DNA of 64,000 bases from Miscanthus floridulus (Eukaryota; Streptophyta; Magnoliopsida; Poales; Poaceae), in NCBI RefSeq assembly GCF_019320115.1, contig NC_089584.1, forward strand, positions 58,338,852 to 58,402,851. Reading direction: 5' to 3'. Each line of letters begins with the position of its first letter. Within the stretch, counting starts at the first letter, position 1. Below are positions 42,702-52,787 of the stretch, in pieces. The position numbers were made by a program, and so were the translations under genes. Under the pieces are notes generated by a model. It was given only the letters and a program-made list of their open reading frames with translations, was not told the origin of the DNA and ran no database searches.

Positions 42702-45700
42702 CTAGCTATCAGATTCATAAAAGAAGTGTATCATCCTGAGTGGTTAGCAAACCCTGTTCTCATTCAGAAAAAGAATAAAGAATGGAGAATGTGTGTTGAT
42801 TACACTGATCTTAACAAACACAGCCCTAAAGACCCCTTCGGTCTGCCTTGGATAGATGAGGTTGTAGACTCCACCGCTAGCTGTGAACTGCTCTCCTTCC
42901 TCAACTGTTACTCCGGCTATCACCAAATCTCCCTCAAGGAAGAAGACTAGATCAAGACATCGTTCATCATGCCCTTCGGTGCATACTGCTATACAACCAT
43001 GTCCTTCAGACTCAAGAACACTGAGGTGACCTATCAAAGGGCCATCTAGATGTGCCTCAATCAACAAATCAGCCACAACATCGAAGCTTACATCGATAAT
43101 GTGTCATCAAGTCTAAGACCGCCAACAATCTTATCGCCGATCTCGAGGAAATTTCTCCAACCTAAAAAGGTATCGGTGGAAGTTGAACCCTTCAAAGTGC
43201 ATCTTTGGAGTTCCATCCGGTATACTCCTAGGCTACATCATTAGTGCACATGGCATCTAACCCAACCCCAACAAGGTCTCTGCCATCACCAACATGGAAC
43301 GACCGACATGCGTCAAGGATATACAGAAGCTTACAGGCTACATGGCTGCTTTAAGCCGCTTCATATCGTGGCTTGGTGAAAAGGGACTACCAATCTTAAA
43401 ACTCCTTAAGGCCTCCAAGCACTATTCCTAGTCAGAGGAGGCAGACATAGCTTTCGAGCAGCTCAAGTTGTTCCTAACAAAGCCTCCGATCATGATGGCA
43501 CCACGGCCAGAGGAAACTCTCCTGATCTACATCACCGCCACTTCTCGCGTCATTAGCACAGCTATTGTTATCGAACGTGAGGAGGCCGAGCATGCCTATA
43601 AGGTACAACATCCGGTTTACTTCATTAGTGAGGTCCTTAATGAGCCCAAAACTTGTTATCCTCAAGTTCAGAAACTGCTATATGCTATTCTGATCACGTC
43701 ACACAAGCTCCGCCATTATTTTGAGTATTACAAGATTGTCATGGTCACCGAGTTCCCTCTGAGGGACATTCTCCGCAACAAAGAGTCCAATGGCCACATC
43801 ATCAAATGGGTTGTCGACCTCGACACTTATTCCATCGAATTTAGAAGCAGTCCTACCATCAAGTCATAGGCACTCACTGATTTCATCGCTGAGTGGGCCG
43901 AGATCCAAGAGCCCATCACCGCCACTAACCCTGAGCACTGGGTGATGTACTTCGACGGTGCCCTCAACATCAATAGCATTGGTGTAGGCATTCTGTTCAT
44001 TATGTCGACCAAGGATAAGCTCTGATACATTCTCCGGATACATTTTCTGGCCTCCAACAACATCGCCGAATATGAAGCATGTCTCCACGGACTCCGTATA
44101 GCTGTTGAGCTTCGTGTCAAATGCATCATTGTATATGGGGACTCTACGTTGGTCATCAACTAGCTCAACAAAGACTGGTCCTGCTCTAGTGAGAAGATGG
44201 ATGCATACTGCGCCAAAATCAGGAAACTTGAAGGGAAATTCTACGGTATCAAGTATCACCATGTGGTACAAGATCAAAATCTGCCCACCGACCACCTATC
44301 CAAGTTAGGTTGCTCTTGCACCACGATTCTACCTAGGGTCTTCGTTCAAGATCTTTTGGCACCATCCATTAAGGAAGAGAAGGAAGTTTAGGAAATCCCC
44401 CCCCCACGTGGAGCAGCTGGTAGTTATGGTACCTTTGCCGGCCGTCAATTGGAGGGAACAGTTCATCAAGTACCTCACCAGCACCAAAGTACCTACCAAC
44501 AAGACTGAAACCAAACGCCTAATCCATTAAAGCAAGCATTACGTGTTGGTGGATGGCAACTTGATGAAGAAAAGTGCCAAGGAAGGGATACTGCAGAAAT
44601 GCATCACCCAAGAAGAAGGAGTGAAGCTACTTCTTGAAATTCACTCTGGTTCTTGTGGCAATCACGCGACCTTGAGAAACTTGGTTGGCAAAGCTTTCTG
44701 AGCTGGGTTTTACTAGCCCATGGCCATCTTTGATGCAGAAGACCTCGTCTGACGTTGTGAAGGATGCCAATTTTTCGCCAAGCAAATACACGTGCCGGCA
44801 TAAGAACTGTAGACCATCCTAGCTTCCTAGCCCTTTGCATGCCGGGGATTGGATATGATCGGGCCTTTCAAGCCAGTGCCAGGTGGTTTCCGGTACATCT
44901 ACATCGCCATCGACAAGTTCTCCAAGTGGATCGAATACAAACCATTTGTTTCGGCTTCTGCTAAGAAGGCAGTCAAGCTTTTTGAAGATATCGTCCACAG
45001 ATTCGGTCTCCCGAACAGCATTAGCATTGACCTCAGAACCACATTCACTAGTCATCATTTTTGGGACTTCTACGAAGACCGGTGCATCTCCATCAAATAC
45101 ATCTTTGTTGCCCATCCCAGAGCCAATGACTAGGTTAAAAGGGCTAACGACATGATCCTTGATGCCCTCAAAAAGAGGCTATATCAGAAAGAAGAAAATC
45201 ATCCAGGCAGATGGCTCAAAGAGTTACTAGCTGTGGTCTGGGAACTGCATACTCAAGCTAGTCACGGCACCAGTGTGTCTCTATATTTCTTAGTCTATGG
45301 CTCAGAAGCCATACTACCAGCGGGCATTGCCTTCCGAGCACCTAGGGTGGAAAATTATGATGAAGAGCAAGCCATAGCCGTTCAAACAGAGGATGTCGAT
45401 AGGGCCGAGGAGGAACGCTTGATCACCTACGTCCATAGAGCCAAATATCTAGAAGGCTTGCGGAGATACTACAACCACAACATCAAAGGTTGTTCATTTG
45501 CTGTTGGCGACCTCGTTCTCTGCAGGAAACAAAAAAAACAAAGGGATGCACAAGCTCTCCTCCCCCTGGGAAGGCCTTACGTCATCAAAGAGGTTACCCG
45601 ACCAGGGTCTTATTGCCTATGTGACTTGGATGGAATCAATATCCCTAATTCATGGCACATCAAGCACCATATACATTTTTATCCTTTAAACGCTCTAGAT

Positions 45701-45727
45701 ATGTATTCTCCATTCCATGATGAATAA
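42702..45727 (+). pseudogene. pol of element A after the insertion: RT, RNase H, integrase
   Basis: RT resumes with IRFIKEVYHPEWLANPVL, WRMCVDYTDLNKHSPKDPFGL and LLSFLNCYSGYHQISLKEED. The active-site box is YIDN (43089-43100) rather than YVDD. A one-base loss follows near 43101-43105. The thumb region and RNase H (MYFDGALNINSIG-like at about 43945, EYEACLHGLRIAVEL at 44068, IIVYGDSTLVIN at 44125) continue in mixed frames. Integrase has CEGCQFFAKQIHVPA (44760), DMIGPFKPVPGGFRYIYIAIDKFSKWIEY (44850), a SIDLRTTFTSHHFWDFY segment and VKRAND, where the catalytic Glu is Lys (45137-45139). It closes with WHIKHHIHFYPL (about 45690). TAG stops at 42948, 43867, 44161 and 44828 recur in other copies. 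Confidence 0.87.
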
Positions 45728-46580
45728 AGTTTTGGTCGCCATAATTTGTCTCCATTATGATTTAATCTCCACTTATGGTCACCGAGCTCTAAGCTACTCC
45801 TTAACGAACTCCAATACAAGATCGCCATAACTACTCGGTCATGTTTCTCCATATCTCCGACATGTGATCGCCATAAACACTCCATTGCGTTTCTCCATAT
45901 CTCCAAAATATTTTGCCGACCATCGAGCAACACATGTTCTGTTATGTGCTCTATGGAGAAGACACAGTCTTCGATCTCTCCCTACACGTGCTACGGGCTC
46001 CACGCTCTATGTTATGGGTGGTTAGCTGTGGTTCCTTGGTCACGCCTATTCCTCCTACACGTGCACGGGCTCCGCGCTTGACGTTATGGACTATAGGCTA
46101 GCCAAGGTTGAGAGCTCTGTGAAGAACTAACTGCTCAAATGCCACTTATACTATGTTTATCTCCAAGTTGTTTCGCCAGCTGCCGAGCAGCACATGTTCC
46201 ACTCTATTCTCTATGGAGAAGACCTAGTCTCCGATCTCTCCCTACATGTGCTATGAGATCCGTGCTCTGTGTTATGGGTGGTCGGTTGTGGTTCCTTGGT
46301 CTCGCCTATTCCTCCTACACGTGCAGGGCTCCACGCTCGATGTTATGGACTATGGGCTAGCTAAGGCCAAAGATTTTAGTAACGAACTAACTGCTCGGAT
46401 GCTATTTATACTGCGTATAATTGTGTTTGGTTTAATACTACAATGGTTTCTTCACCGCAACACTACAAACTGCATAAACATGCACATGTCAACATTTATA
46501 CATATACATAAATGTCTATTTGCGCCCTTGCACGTCCTAACTACTCTCTCCAGTTAATACAACATAACTCCCTGAGCAGA
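45728..46580. other. Element A: spacer between pol and antisense gene
   Basis: Non-coding. Two diverged copies (about 45900-46135 and 46160-46400) of a block with CACATGTTC, CTCTATGGAGAAGAC and CTCCCTACACGTGCTACGGGCTCC. The equivalent block in element C (60250-60760) is also duplicated, so the duplication predates both copies. CACGTG-type motifs recur. No gene seen. Confidence 0.6.
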
Positions 46581-49500
46581 TCACCGAGCTTTGCCATCGC
46601 CGTCCACCTCGCCGAATAGGTCGATGTCGCTGGCTAGCTTCTTTGCTGCGTCTTCCACCTGATCTTCTAGCTGCTGGTGCTCCACCTAACCCATCCCTCT
46701 AGTGAATCCGGCCCCTATCGCCTAAAGGTCAACGGCTAGGTAGTGGGACCAAACCACTGCAAGGGCATGAGTAACGACTATAACAATGGCGTTGCGGTTG
46801 AAGCTCTTGAAGTTCTCCCACGCCGGCTTGCACCTTTCGATGATGGTGTCCAGATGTGGCAGCCCACCATCGGGCTGAGGAACTACCTCCAGATCGATGC
46901 AGTCGAGCATCAGTCTGACTCCGGCGACTACGCCATCAAACTTGTTCCTCTGGGTCCTGGCCTCTTGCTCCAGCACTTCAAACTGTGCCTTGACCCTCCT
47001 ACGGTAGTCTGCAAGCATTACAAGGTTTCATCAGACAAGGAAATTACTCCAACAGTAACTCCAACCAAGAAGTACTCACCCTTCAGCTCCTCGGCTAGTT
47101 TGTCCACTCGCCCTAACTCCTTTGCCTTCTCCTCTCAGAGTTGCTCAATGGTTTGGTGTAGCTGGCCGAGCTCCACATCTTGCTCTACAAGCACAATAGG
47201 CATCACCAAAAATATGGCTATTCAACAATACAAAGCACATTCACCGATACGCCATACCTGCTTTCTGCTCGAATATGTTCCTAAGCTGCACGAACTTCTA
47301 CTCCAGCTGCTCGGAAGCACTCGATAGCTGCTCGGAGATAGTGGCTAGCTGCTTAGACTTGCCATGTAGCTGCTCGAACATGGTCGCCAGCTACTCAGAT
47401 AGGACACCCTTCTGGTATTCTAGGTCCCACGTGTTGGACTCAGCAAGGTCTCACTCGCGCTGCGCCCTCTAGATGTTTCTCTCCATAAGGTTCATCGCCT
47501 CCTTGAGTTTTCATTCTCCACGGCAAGGGGCTCCATCCTCTTTATCAGCTGGTGCCGCTGCTCGGCAGTCTGAGTTATTCCCTATAGAAATGCCAAGATT
47601 ATCAAGAAGAACAATCTCCAACATCAAAGATGAACATTATAGATGCAGCACTAACCTTGATTTGTTTCATCATTTTGGCAAGGTCGGACTCTAGTCTCCT
47701 CAGCTCCCTAGTGGTGTCCTCCTCCTCAACAACCACCACCTCATCATCGCTTCTGTGGAGGATTCAGACAGCTTGGGGTCAAGACCCCTCATGTTCGATC
47801 TCTTCCACCTCGTCCTCCTTCACCGCGGCTAGAGGCACCACCGGGGGGCTTCGTGGCTAGACAATGGGTCCGACCATGCCCTATGATGCCTCGGGGGGCG
47901 CCATTTGCTCCTCGAGCGCCATTGGCTTCACCACCCTAGACTCAGGTGCGGCACTGGCATCTCCTACATTCGTCTCTAAAGACCTGGCGGCTTCCACCGT
48001 TGCCCTAGGCACCATCGCCAACCTGTCCATCGTTGGTGCCAACTGCTCGTCGTCGCCAAGTCAGGCAGCAGTGGCGGTTGACTCCTCCGCCTACTGCCGA
48101 GCACCCAGAGACTCCGAGACAGGAGCTATCGGCATTGCCTCCACCTCGAGACTAGTCCCCGGCTTCTCGTCAGCCTAAATAGGCGGTGTCTGATCCTCCG
48201 TATGCCTCACTCTGCATCAGATTAGCTTGTTAGTCGCCAAAAAAGGATATGGATATGACAACTAAATAATTCTAGGACAAGGGAACTTATGCAGTGGCTT
48301 TTTGGTAGATTTTTCTGAATCGGCGCTGCCTACCTGAGCCCCCAGCCATGGCCTTGGGGTCGATTCCTGCATCTTGGGGTGGAGGTGTCATGGTCTCTGC
48401 CATTGGCCTCTCCTTCGCCCGCTGCTCTGGGACTCCCCTCACCTACTGCTCAAGGACTCCCTCCACCTACCACTTTGGAACTCCCCTTGCCTGCTGCTCG
48501 GGGACTCCCGTCGCCTGCTATTTGGGGACTCCCTCCTTTCCCTTTGATTGTTCCTCTACGTGCGTGCTGCACGGAGTCGCCTTCGTGCTCAGTGGAGGAG
48601 ACACTAGGACTTCGTCGTCATCTGACCACTCGGACATCGCGATACTCTATGTCCAAGTGGTTGGGTCACCACCAAGCAAGATGCCGCCCGGCTTGAGGGG
48701 AGCGGCATCCGCTATCTTTCTCTTCTTCTGAGCCGGCTTGTCTACCGCTGCCCTGTTCCTTTGGACTTTCTCTAACACTGGGGATGGACTCTCCAACGAG
48801 ATGCTGATGGTCCCCTACTCTGGCTATGTCGATGGCTAGGCATCTACTACCTACACCCAATTGCCCCTCGGCATGCCCAAGAAGGACACCGCTCTTTCCT
48901 ACAAATGGATCTTTGCATAAATGAATCAGTTCACTGCTCGGCAACTATCATGGATAAAAAGCATCATGAACAAGACAATTATGATGGGTACCTAAGGAGG
49001 TGGATTTGTACAGTTGAAGGCCCTCGACAGCCTTGGCCTACTAAACAAGGCATTTGGAGCGAATAGCTCTGTGGCCCACTCTAGCACATCATTCCTCATC
49101 AGCCTCCCCATTCTCTCCTGGGTGCCATCGTCGTCGCCCTTGAAGTCAAAGCCCGGGTGGGCCCTCTCCTTGCATGGCTGGACACAGCACACTATGAAGC
49201 TCACTGCCACCAGTCCGTTGTGAATCTCCACGCCTTTTATCAGGTCGAGGAGTTCCCTCACCCACTCCATGTCGGCACTGCTCGGCTTCTCCGACCAGCT
49301 CTTTTAGCTCTCCGGAATGTGGTCGACGTCGCAACAGATTGCAGGGTGGCTTTGCTTCATGTAGAACCACCTGGCGTTCCACCCCTTTAGAGAAGTATTC
49401 AGCAGTACAATGATGTACTCACTCACCATTTCATCCTAGAGTTGTAGATATACGCCGCCGACCACCTTGGAACCGCCACTGCCCGTCTTCTTCAGCCAGA

Positions 49501-49888
49501 ACAGGTGTCTAAAGAGGTTGAAGTATGGAAGAACCCCTAGATATGCCTCACAAAAATGGATAAAGATCGAGATGTGCAAGATAGTGTTTGGGTGGAGATT
49601 GCACAAACTAATTACCTAGAACTCCAACAGATCCCTCAAGAAAGGTTGAACAGGAAATCCCAACCCACGCCAGAAATAATCCTCAAACACCACTACTTCA
49701 TCAGTATGGGGCTTTGGGAAGCGCTCACCACTGGCTAGCCACCATCCAGCGGTGACTTGGTCAGGAAGAATGCTCGCCTCCACCATCTTGTTAATCTCCT
49801 CCCCCATCCTCGATGGTACCCATTCCTCATCACGGCTGGCTATGGCGGCCGCCTTGTTTGGTTTCACAACTCCCTTTTTTGGTGCTAT
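46581..49888 (-). pseudogene. Antisense spliced gene of element A (PF04195-like), start and donor lost
   Basis: Same gene as in element C. The presumed start codon is ATA at 49888-49886 where C has ATG, with the following AxPKKG... context conserved. Exon 1 to 48992 encodes EWVPSRMGEEINKMVEASILP, GERFPKPHTDEVVVFEDYFWRGLGFPVQPFLRDLLE and SFIVCCVQPCKERAHPGFDFKGDDDGTQER, with donor GTACCC. Exon 2 has AQKKRKIADAAPLKPGGI and the acidic SEWSDDDEVL; its donor reads ATAAGT (48290) where C has GTAAGT. Exons 4-6 carry coiled-coil sequence and end in YRRRVKAQFEVLEQEARTQRNKFDGVVAGV, WENFKSFNRNAIVIVVTHALAVV and SDIDLFGEVDGDGKAR with stop TGA at 46583-46581. Role unknown; an RNA-level or DNA-binding function is speculation. 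Confidence 0.75.
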
Positions 49889-50008
49889 TTCTCAGATCTG
49901 ATTTGGGATTGGTGACGGAAGCACGTATGGATCTGGAAGCATAATGACCGAGGAGGAAGACGAAATGGCAAAGTGGCAAAGGTGGGAGTGCGGGGTAAGG
50001 TAGCACAG

Positions 50009-50013
50009 TTATA
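50009..50013 (-). promoter_or_regulatory. Candidate TATA box of the antisense gene in element A
   Basis: Minus strand GTGCTTTATAACTGTGC, same phrase and spacing as in element C. Confidence 0.5.
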
Positions 50014-50754
50014 AAGCACTCCCCCACCTTTTCGCATTTGAGGGTTTTTGGGAAACCATTCCCATGATTTGTGCCTCTCCAAATTCTCTAAAACAGCAAG
50101 GTGGGCTGTTACCTAGGCTATCACGCAACCGTAGCCTATATCGCCGATTTGTCTCTGCAATTTGTTACGGCTCGCCGAATATTCGCTGACTTCTCCACCA
50201 ACCGTTATGGCTCAGTAATTACTACTGTACAGCCATTACTTTGGTATTTTCTCTGTGATTTAATTTCTCCAAAATTTCCTCTTGTGGCTCGGGGACTGCG
50301 TCAGCACTATGTCTCGGTTCCTCACCACATTGGGGACTTTCTCCTGTTGACCATTTTTTCTAACCCTGGCACCACGTGACCACGTCACCTACTATCAGAC
50401 TCGGGGACTAAGTGGGCACACTTCACCTTGCGGTGAATGTGCTTTTTCTCACCTTAGGGCTACGCTCGGAGACTGGCTGCCTGCTTGGCTGGTCTTTTAC
50501 TATTCTTCTACTTTGTACCCTAGCACCACATGACTACGTCATCTACTGTTAGGCTTGGGGACAAACTAGGCACACTTCACCTTGTGGTGAGTGTGTTTGC
50601 TTTAATCTGGACAACTTTGTGCCTCTTGAAGCTAAAGAAGACTATCTCCCTTTCTTGTGGTCAGACTCTAAGTGGGCACACTTGGTCCACTGCAAAGAAA
50701 TTTTTGATTCTGAACTTGAGCTCCTTACACCCTTATGGCAAGCCGTACTTGGGT

Positions 50755-50920
50755 TACACTGCTCGGCGGCAGTTCACACTGCTCGGCGGCGGTTCACACT
50801 GCTCAGTGATGGTTCACGCTGCTCGATAATGGTTCACACTGCTCGATGATGGTTTATGTTGCTCGGCGATGGTTCACATTGCTCGGTAACCACTCACAAC
50901 TGCTCAGCAACTCATCACGG
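50755..50920. repeat. 20-bp tandem repeat (GCTCGGCGGCGGTTCACACT type)
   Basis: About seven head-to-tail variants in element A. The matching place in element C (about 55980-56035) has only two or three TCGAGCAGTTGTGAGCAG-like units, so copy number differs between family members. Confidence 0.85.
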
Positions 50921-51021
50921 TGGTTGGACCATGAGTTTGACTACTTGTCTTTGTTTGCACTTGCTCAGACAAGCTCAAGATGGTGTTGCACAATGGGTAC
51001 AAGGCGCTCAGGGACTAGCTA

Positions 51022-51491
51022 TGGAGGGTACAACCCTAGATACCCATGGCAGGCCACATGGGCCATGCCCCCATGGGTGGCCTAGCCCACAAGATGAAGC
51101 CTTGTGGGGCACAACATTGCTCGGCATCTCCTACAAGACACTAGGAAGATATCCTAAAGATACTACGAGATCTATTAGGATACATATGATCCCATGATTC
51201 CTATAATCTGTTATTACTTTCTGGATATCTCTTAGATCTAACTAACATGTAACCCTACCCCCCGAACTATATAAGGCGAGCAAGGACCCCTCCAAATGCA
51301 CGCAATATGATACGATAGCCAATACAATCCAACAGACCACAGGAGTAGGGTATTACGTCATACTGATGGCCTAAACCTATCTAACTCATGTGTCTCTATT
51401 ACCTTCTTGTTCTAGATTACACGCATCTCTATCGATCAATCTACCTTCGTGGGATACCCGTCGGAGGACTACCGACGATAGTCTGTCGACA
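51022..51491 (+). repeat. 3' LTR of element A
   Basis: Starts TGGAGGGTACAACCCTAG and ends AGTCTGTCGACA. TATA box TATATAAG at 51268-51275. The Tnp2 reading frame of CACTA 2 follows directly (GTDDSLFGMVKDMKVEF). Confidence 0.93.
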
Positions 51492-52787
51492 ACAAGGCAC
51501 GGATGATTCCTTGTTTGGCATGGTCAAGGACATGAAGGTTGAGTTTAGAAACAAGAAGAAAGAGATAGAGGGGACAACGATAAGGAAGAGAAAGCATGAT
51601 AAGATGGAGGAACCATCTGTCATTGTTTTTTTCAAGAAGAAGTCGATTTTCTTCAAGTACCTATCATACTGGAAAACACTAGATACAACCCATGCCATCA
51701 ACTGCATGCACCTACAGAAGACTGTATTCGAAAGCACAATCAGCATTCTATTAGACATCAAGGGAAAGATGAAGGATGGTCTAAAGTCACAGATGGATCT
51801 TGTCAACCTAGGCAATAGGCATGACATTCACCCACAACCATCAATGCAGAATGGGAAAGTCAACCTCCCAAGTGTGGGCTACAACCTAATGAAAGAGGAG
51901 CGGAGGGTTGTGTGCTAGTAGCTTAGGGGTGAGAAGGTGCCGACCGGTTTCTCTTCCACCATCAAGAGCCTGGTCTCGATGAAAGACCTCACAATGACCA
52001 ACTACAACTCACATGACTACCACGTCATGTTGATAGTGTTCCTTCCAATTGTGATAAGGGCCATTGGTCTAGAGTATGTGAAGATGGTGATCACACGGTT
52101 GTGCTACTTCTTTAACTGCAATAGTTCATTGTGGAGACTCTTTGCCAGCTAGAGATGTGCTTCCCACTGTCTTACTTCAATATTATGCCACACTTGATGA
52201 TGCACATGGTTGATCAGATACAACAATTAGGCCCCATGTACCTACACCAGATGTGGACATATGAGCAGTTCATGTCAACCCTCAATAGATACATCCTTAA
52301 TCATGCCTACCTGGAGGGCTCTATGATCGAGGCATACACAACCGAGGAGGCCGTGAACTGCTGCATGAAATACATTTGAGATGGGAGGGCGATTGGGTTG
52401 CCCATACATCAGCACGAAGGCCGAACCTTGGGGATGGGGTGCATGGGGCGGAAAGTATGCACCAATGTAGAAAACAAAACGGTGCAACAAGATCACTACA
52501 ACATCCTTCATTAGTTAGTGGCCATGGAAACCTACGTTGAGAAGCACCTAGACGAGATCCATGCCGCTCATGATGGGCAGCACATGGAGGCATGGGTGCA
52601 GAAATAGCACAAGAGCAGTTTCATGGCGTGGCTCCAAGAGTAGGACATACCCCATGGAGAAGCTAATGAAGCAGAGACCGTTAAGAGGCTTGTGTCCAGC
52701 CTGTCCACCCAAATCACCACATGGCAAGGGTATGACATCAATGGATATAGGTTCCACACAAAAGAGGACAAGAAGAGTGTAAGGGAC
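51492..52787 (+). pseudogene. Tnp2 transposase, C-terminal part (CACTA 2)
   Basis: Continuation of the 24319 gene. Tnp2: LFGMVKDMKVEFRNKKKE, KKSIFFKYLSYWKTLDTTHAINCMHL, STISILLDIKGKMKDGLKSQMDL (51520-51800). Then a KSLVSMKDLTMTNYNSHDYHVMLIVFLPIVIR segment. DUF4218-like FPLSYFNIMPHLMMHMVDQI, LGPMYLHQMWTYEQFM and EGSMIEAYTTEEAVNCC lie at 52150-52375. DUF4216-like WQGYDINGYRFHTKEDKKS ends near 52778, where the copia-like segment begins. Compared with the family, about 40 residues between VYT (25956) and LFGMVKDM (51510) are missing. TAG/TGA stops and a frame change near 52130 show decay. Confidence 0.83.

Larger units (their letters stand above)
49889..51021. other. Element A: antisense promoter region and 3' non-coding region
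   Basis: Contains the candidate antisense TATA box (50009-50013) and two or three copies of the module CACGTCACCTACTATCAGACTCGGGGACTAAGTGGGCACACTTCACC (50370-50450, 50530-50600). A run of about seven GCTCGGCGGCGGTTCACACT-type 20-bp repeats lies at 50755-50920. The region ends GCGCTCAGGGACTAGCTA before the LTR. No sense gene. Confidence 0.7.
25959..51491 (+). mobile_element. Tat-lineage Ty3/gypsy LTR element A, interrupted by element B
   Basis: LTRs of about 470 bp at 25959-26429 and 51022-51491 enclose primer-binding site, gag, protease and the start of RT (26430-29703). Nested element B follows, then the rest of pol (42702-45727), an antisense gene (49888-46581) and a 3' non-coding region ending in CGCTCAGGGACTAGC before the LTR. 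Without B the element is about 12.5 kb, a usual Tat size. By eye the LTRs differ at roughly 8-10% of positions, mostly transitions. The 5-bp flanks do not match (gagtt and acaag). Protease, RT and integrase catalytic positions are all altered. It sits in the Tnp2 gene of CACTA 2. Confidence 0.9.
23631..52787 (+). mobile_element. CACTA DNA transposon 2, split by nested LTR elements
   Basis: Begins at a TIR, CACTACTATAGGATTTCTTTTGCG (23631), followed by subterminal repeats built on TTAACCGAGGCGGT. Tnp2 transposase runs on the plus strand from 24319 to 25958 and resumes at 51492-52787 beyond LTR element A. The copia-like segment at 52788 and Tat element C then follow, and the 3' end is not in the window. 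CACTA DNA shown here totals about 3.6 kb. Its orientation is opposite to CACTA element 1, and its subterminal repeats are unrelated, so it belongs to a different CACTA family. Confidence 0.87.

Noticed and set aside
25959..51491. Element A as a simple recent insertion with target duplication
   Set aside because: Flanks do not match, LTRs are clearly diverged and part of the target gene is missing.
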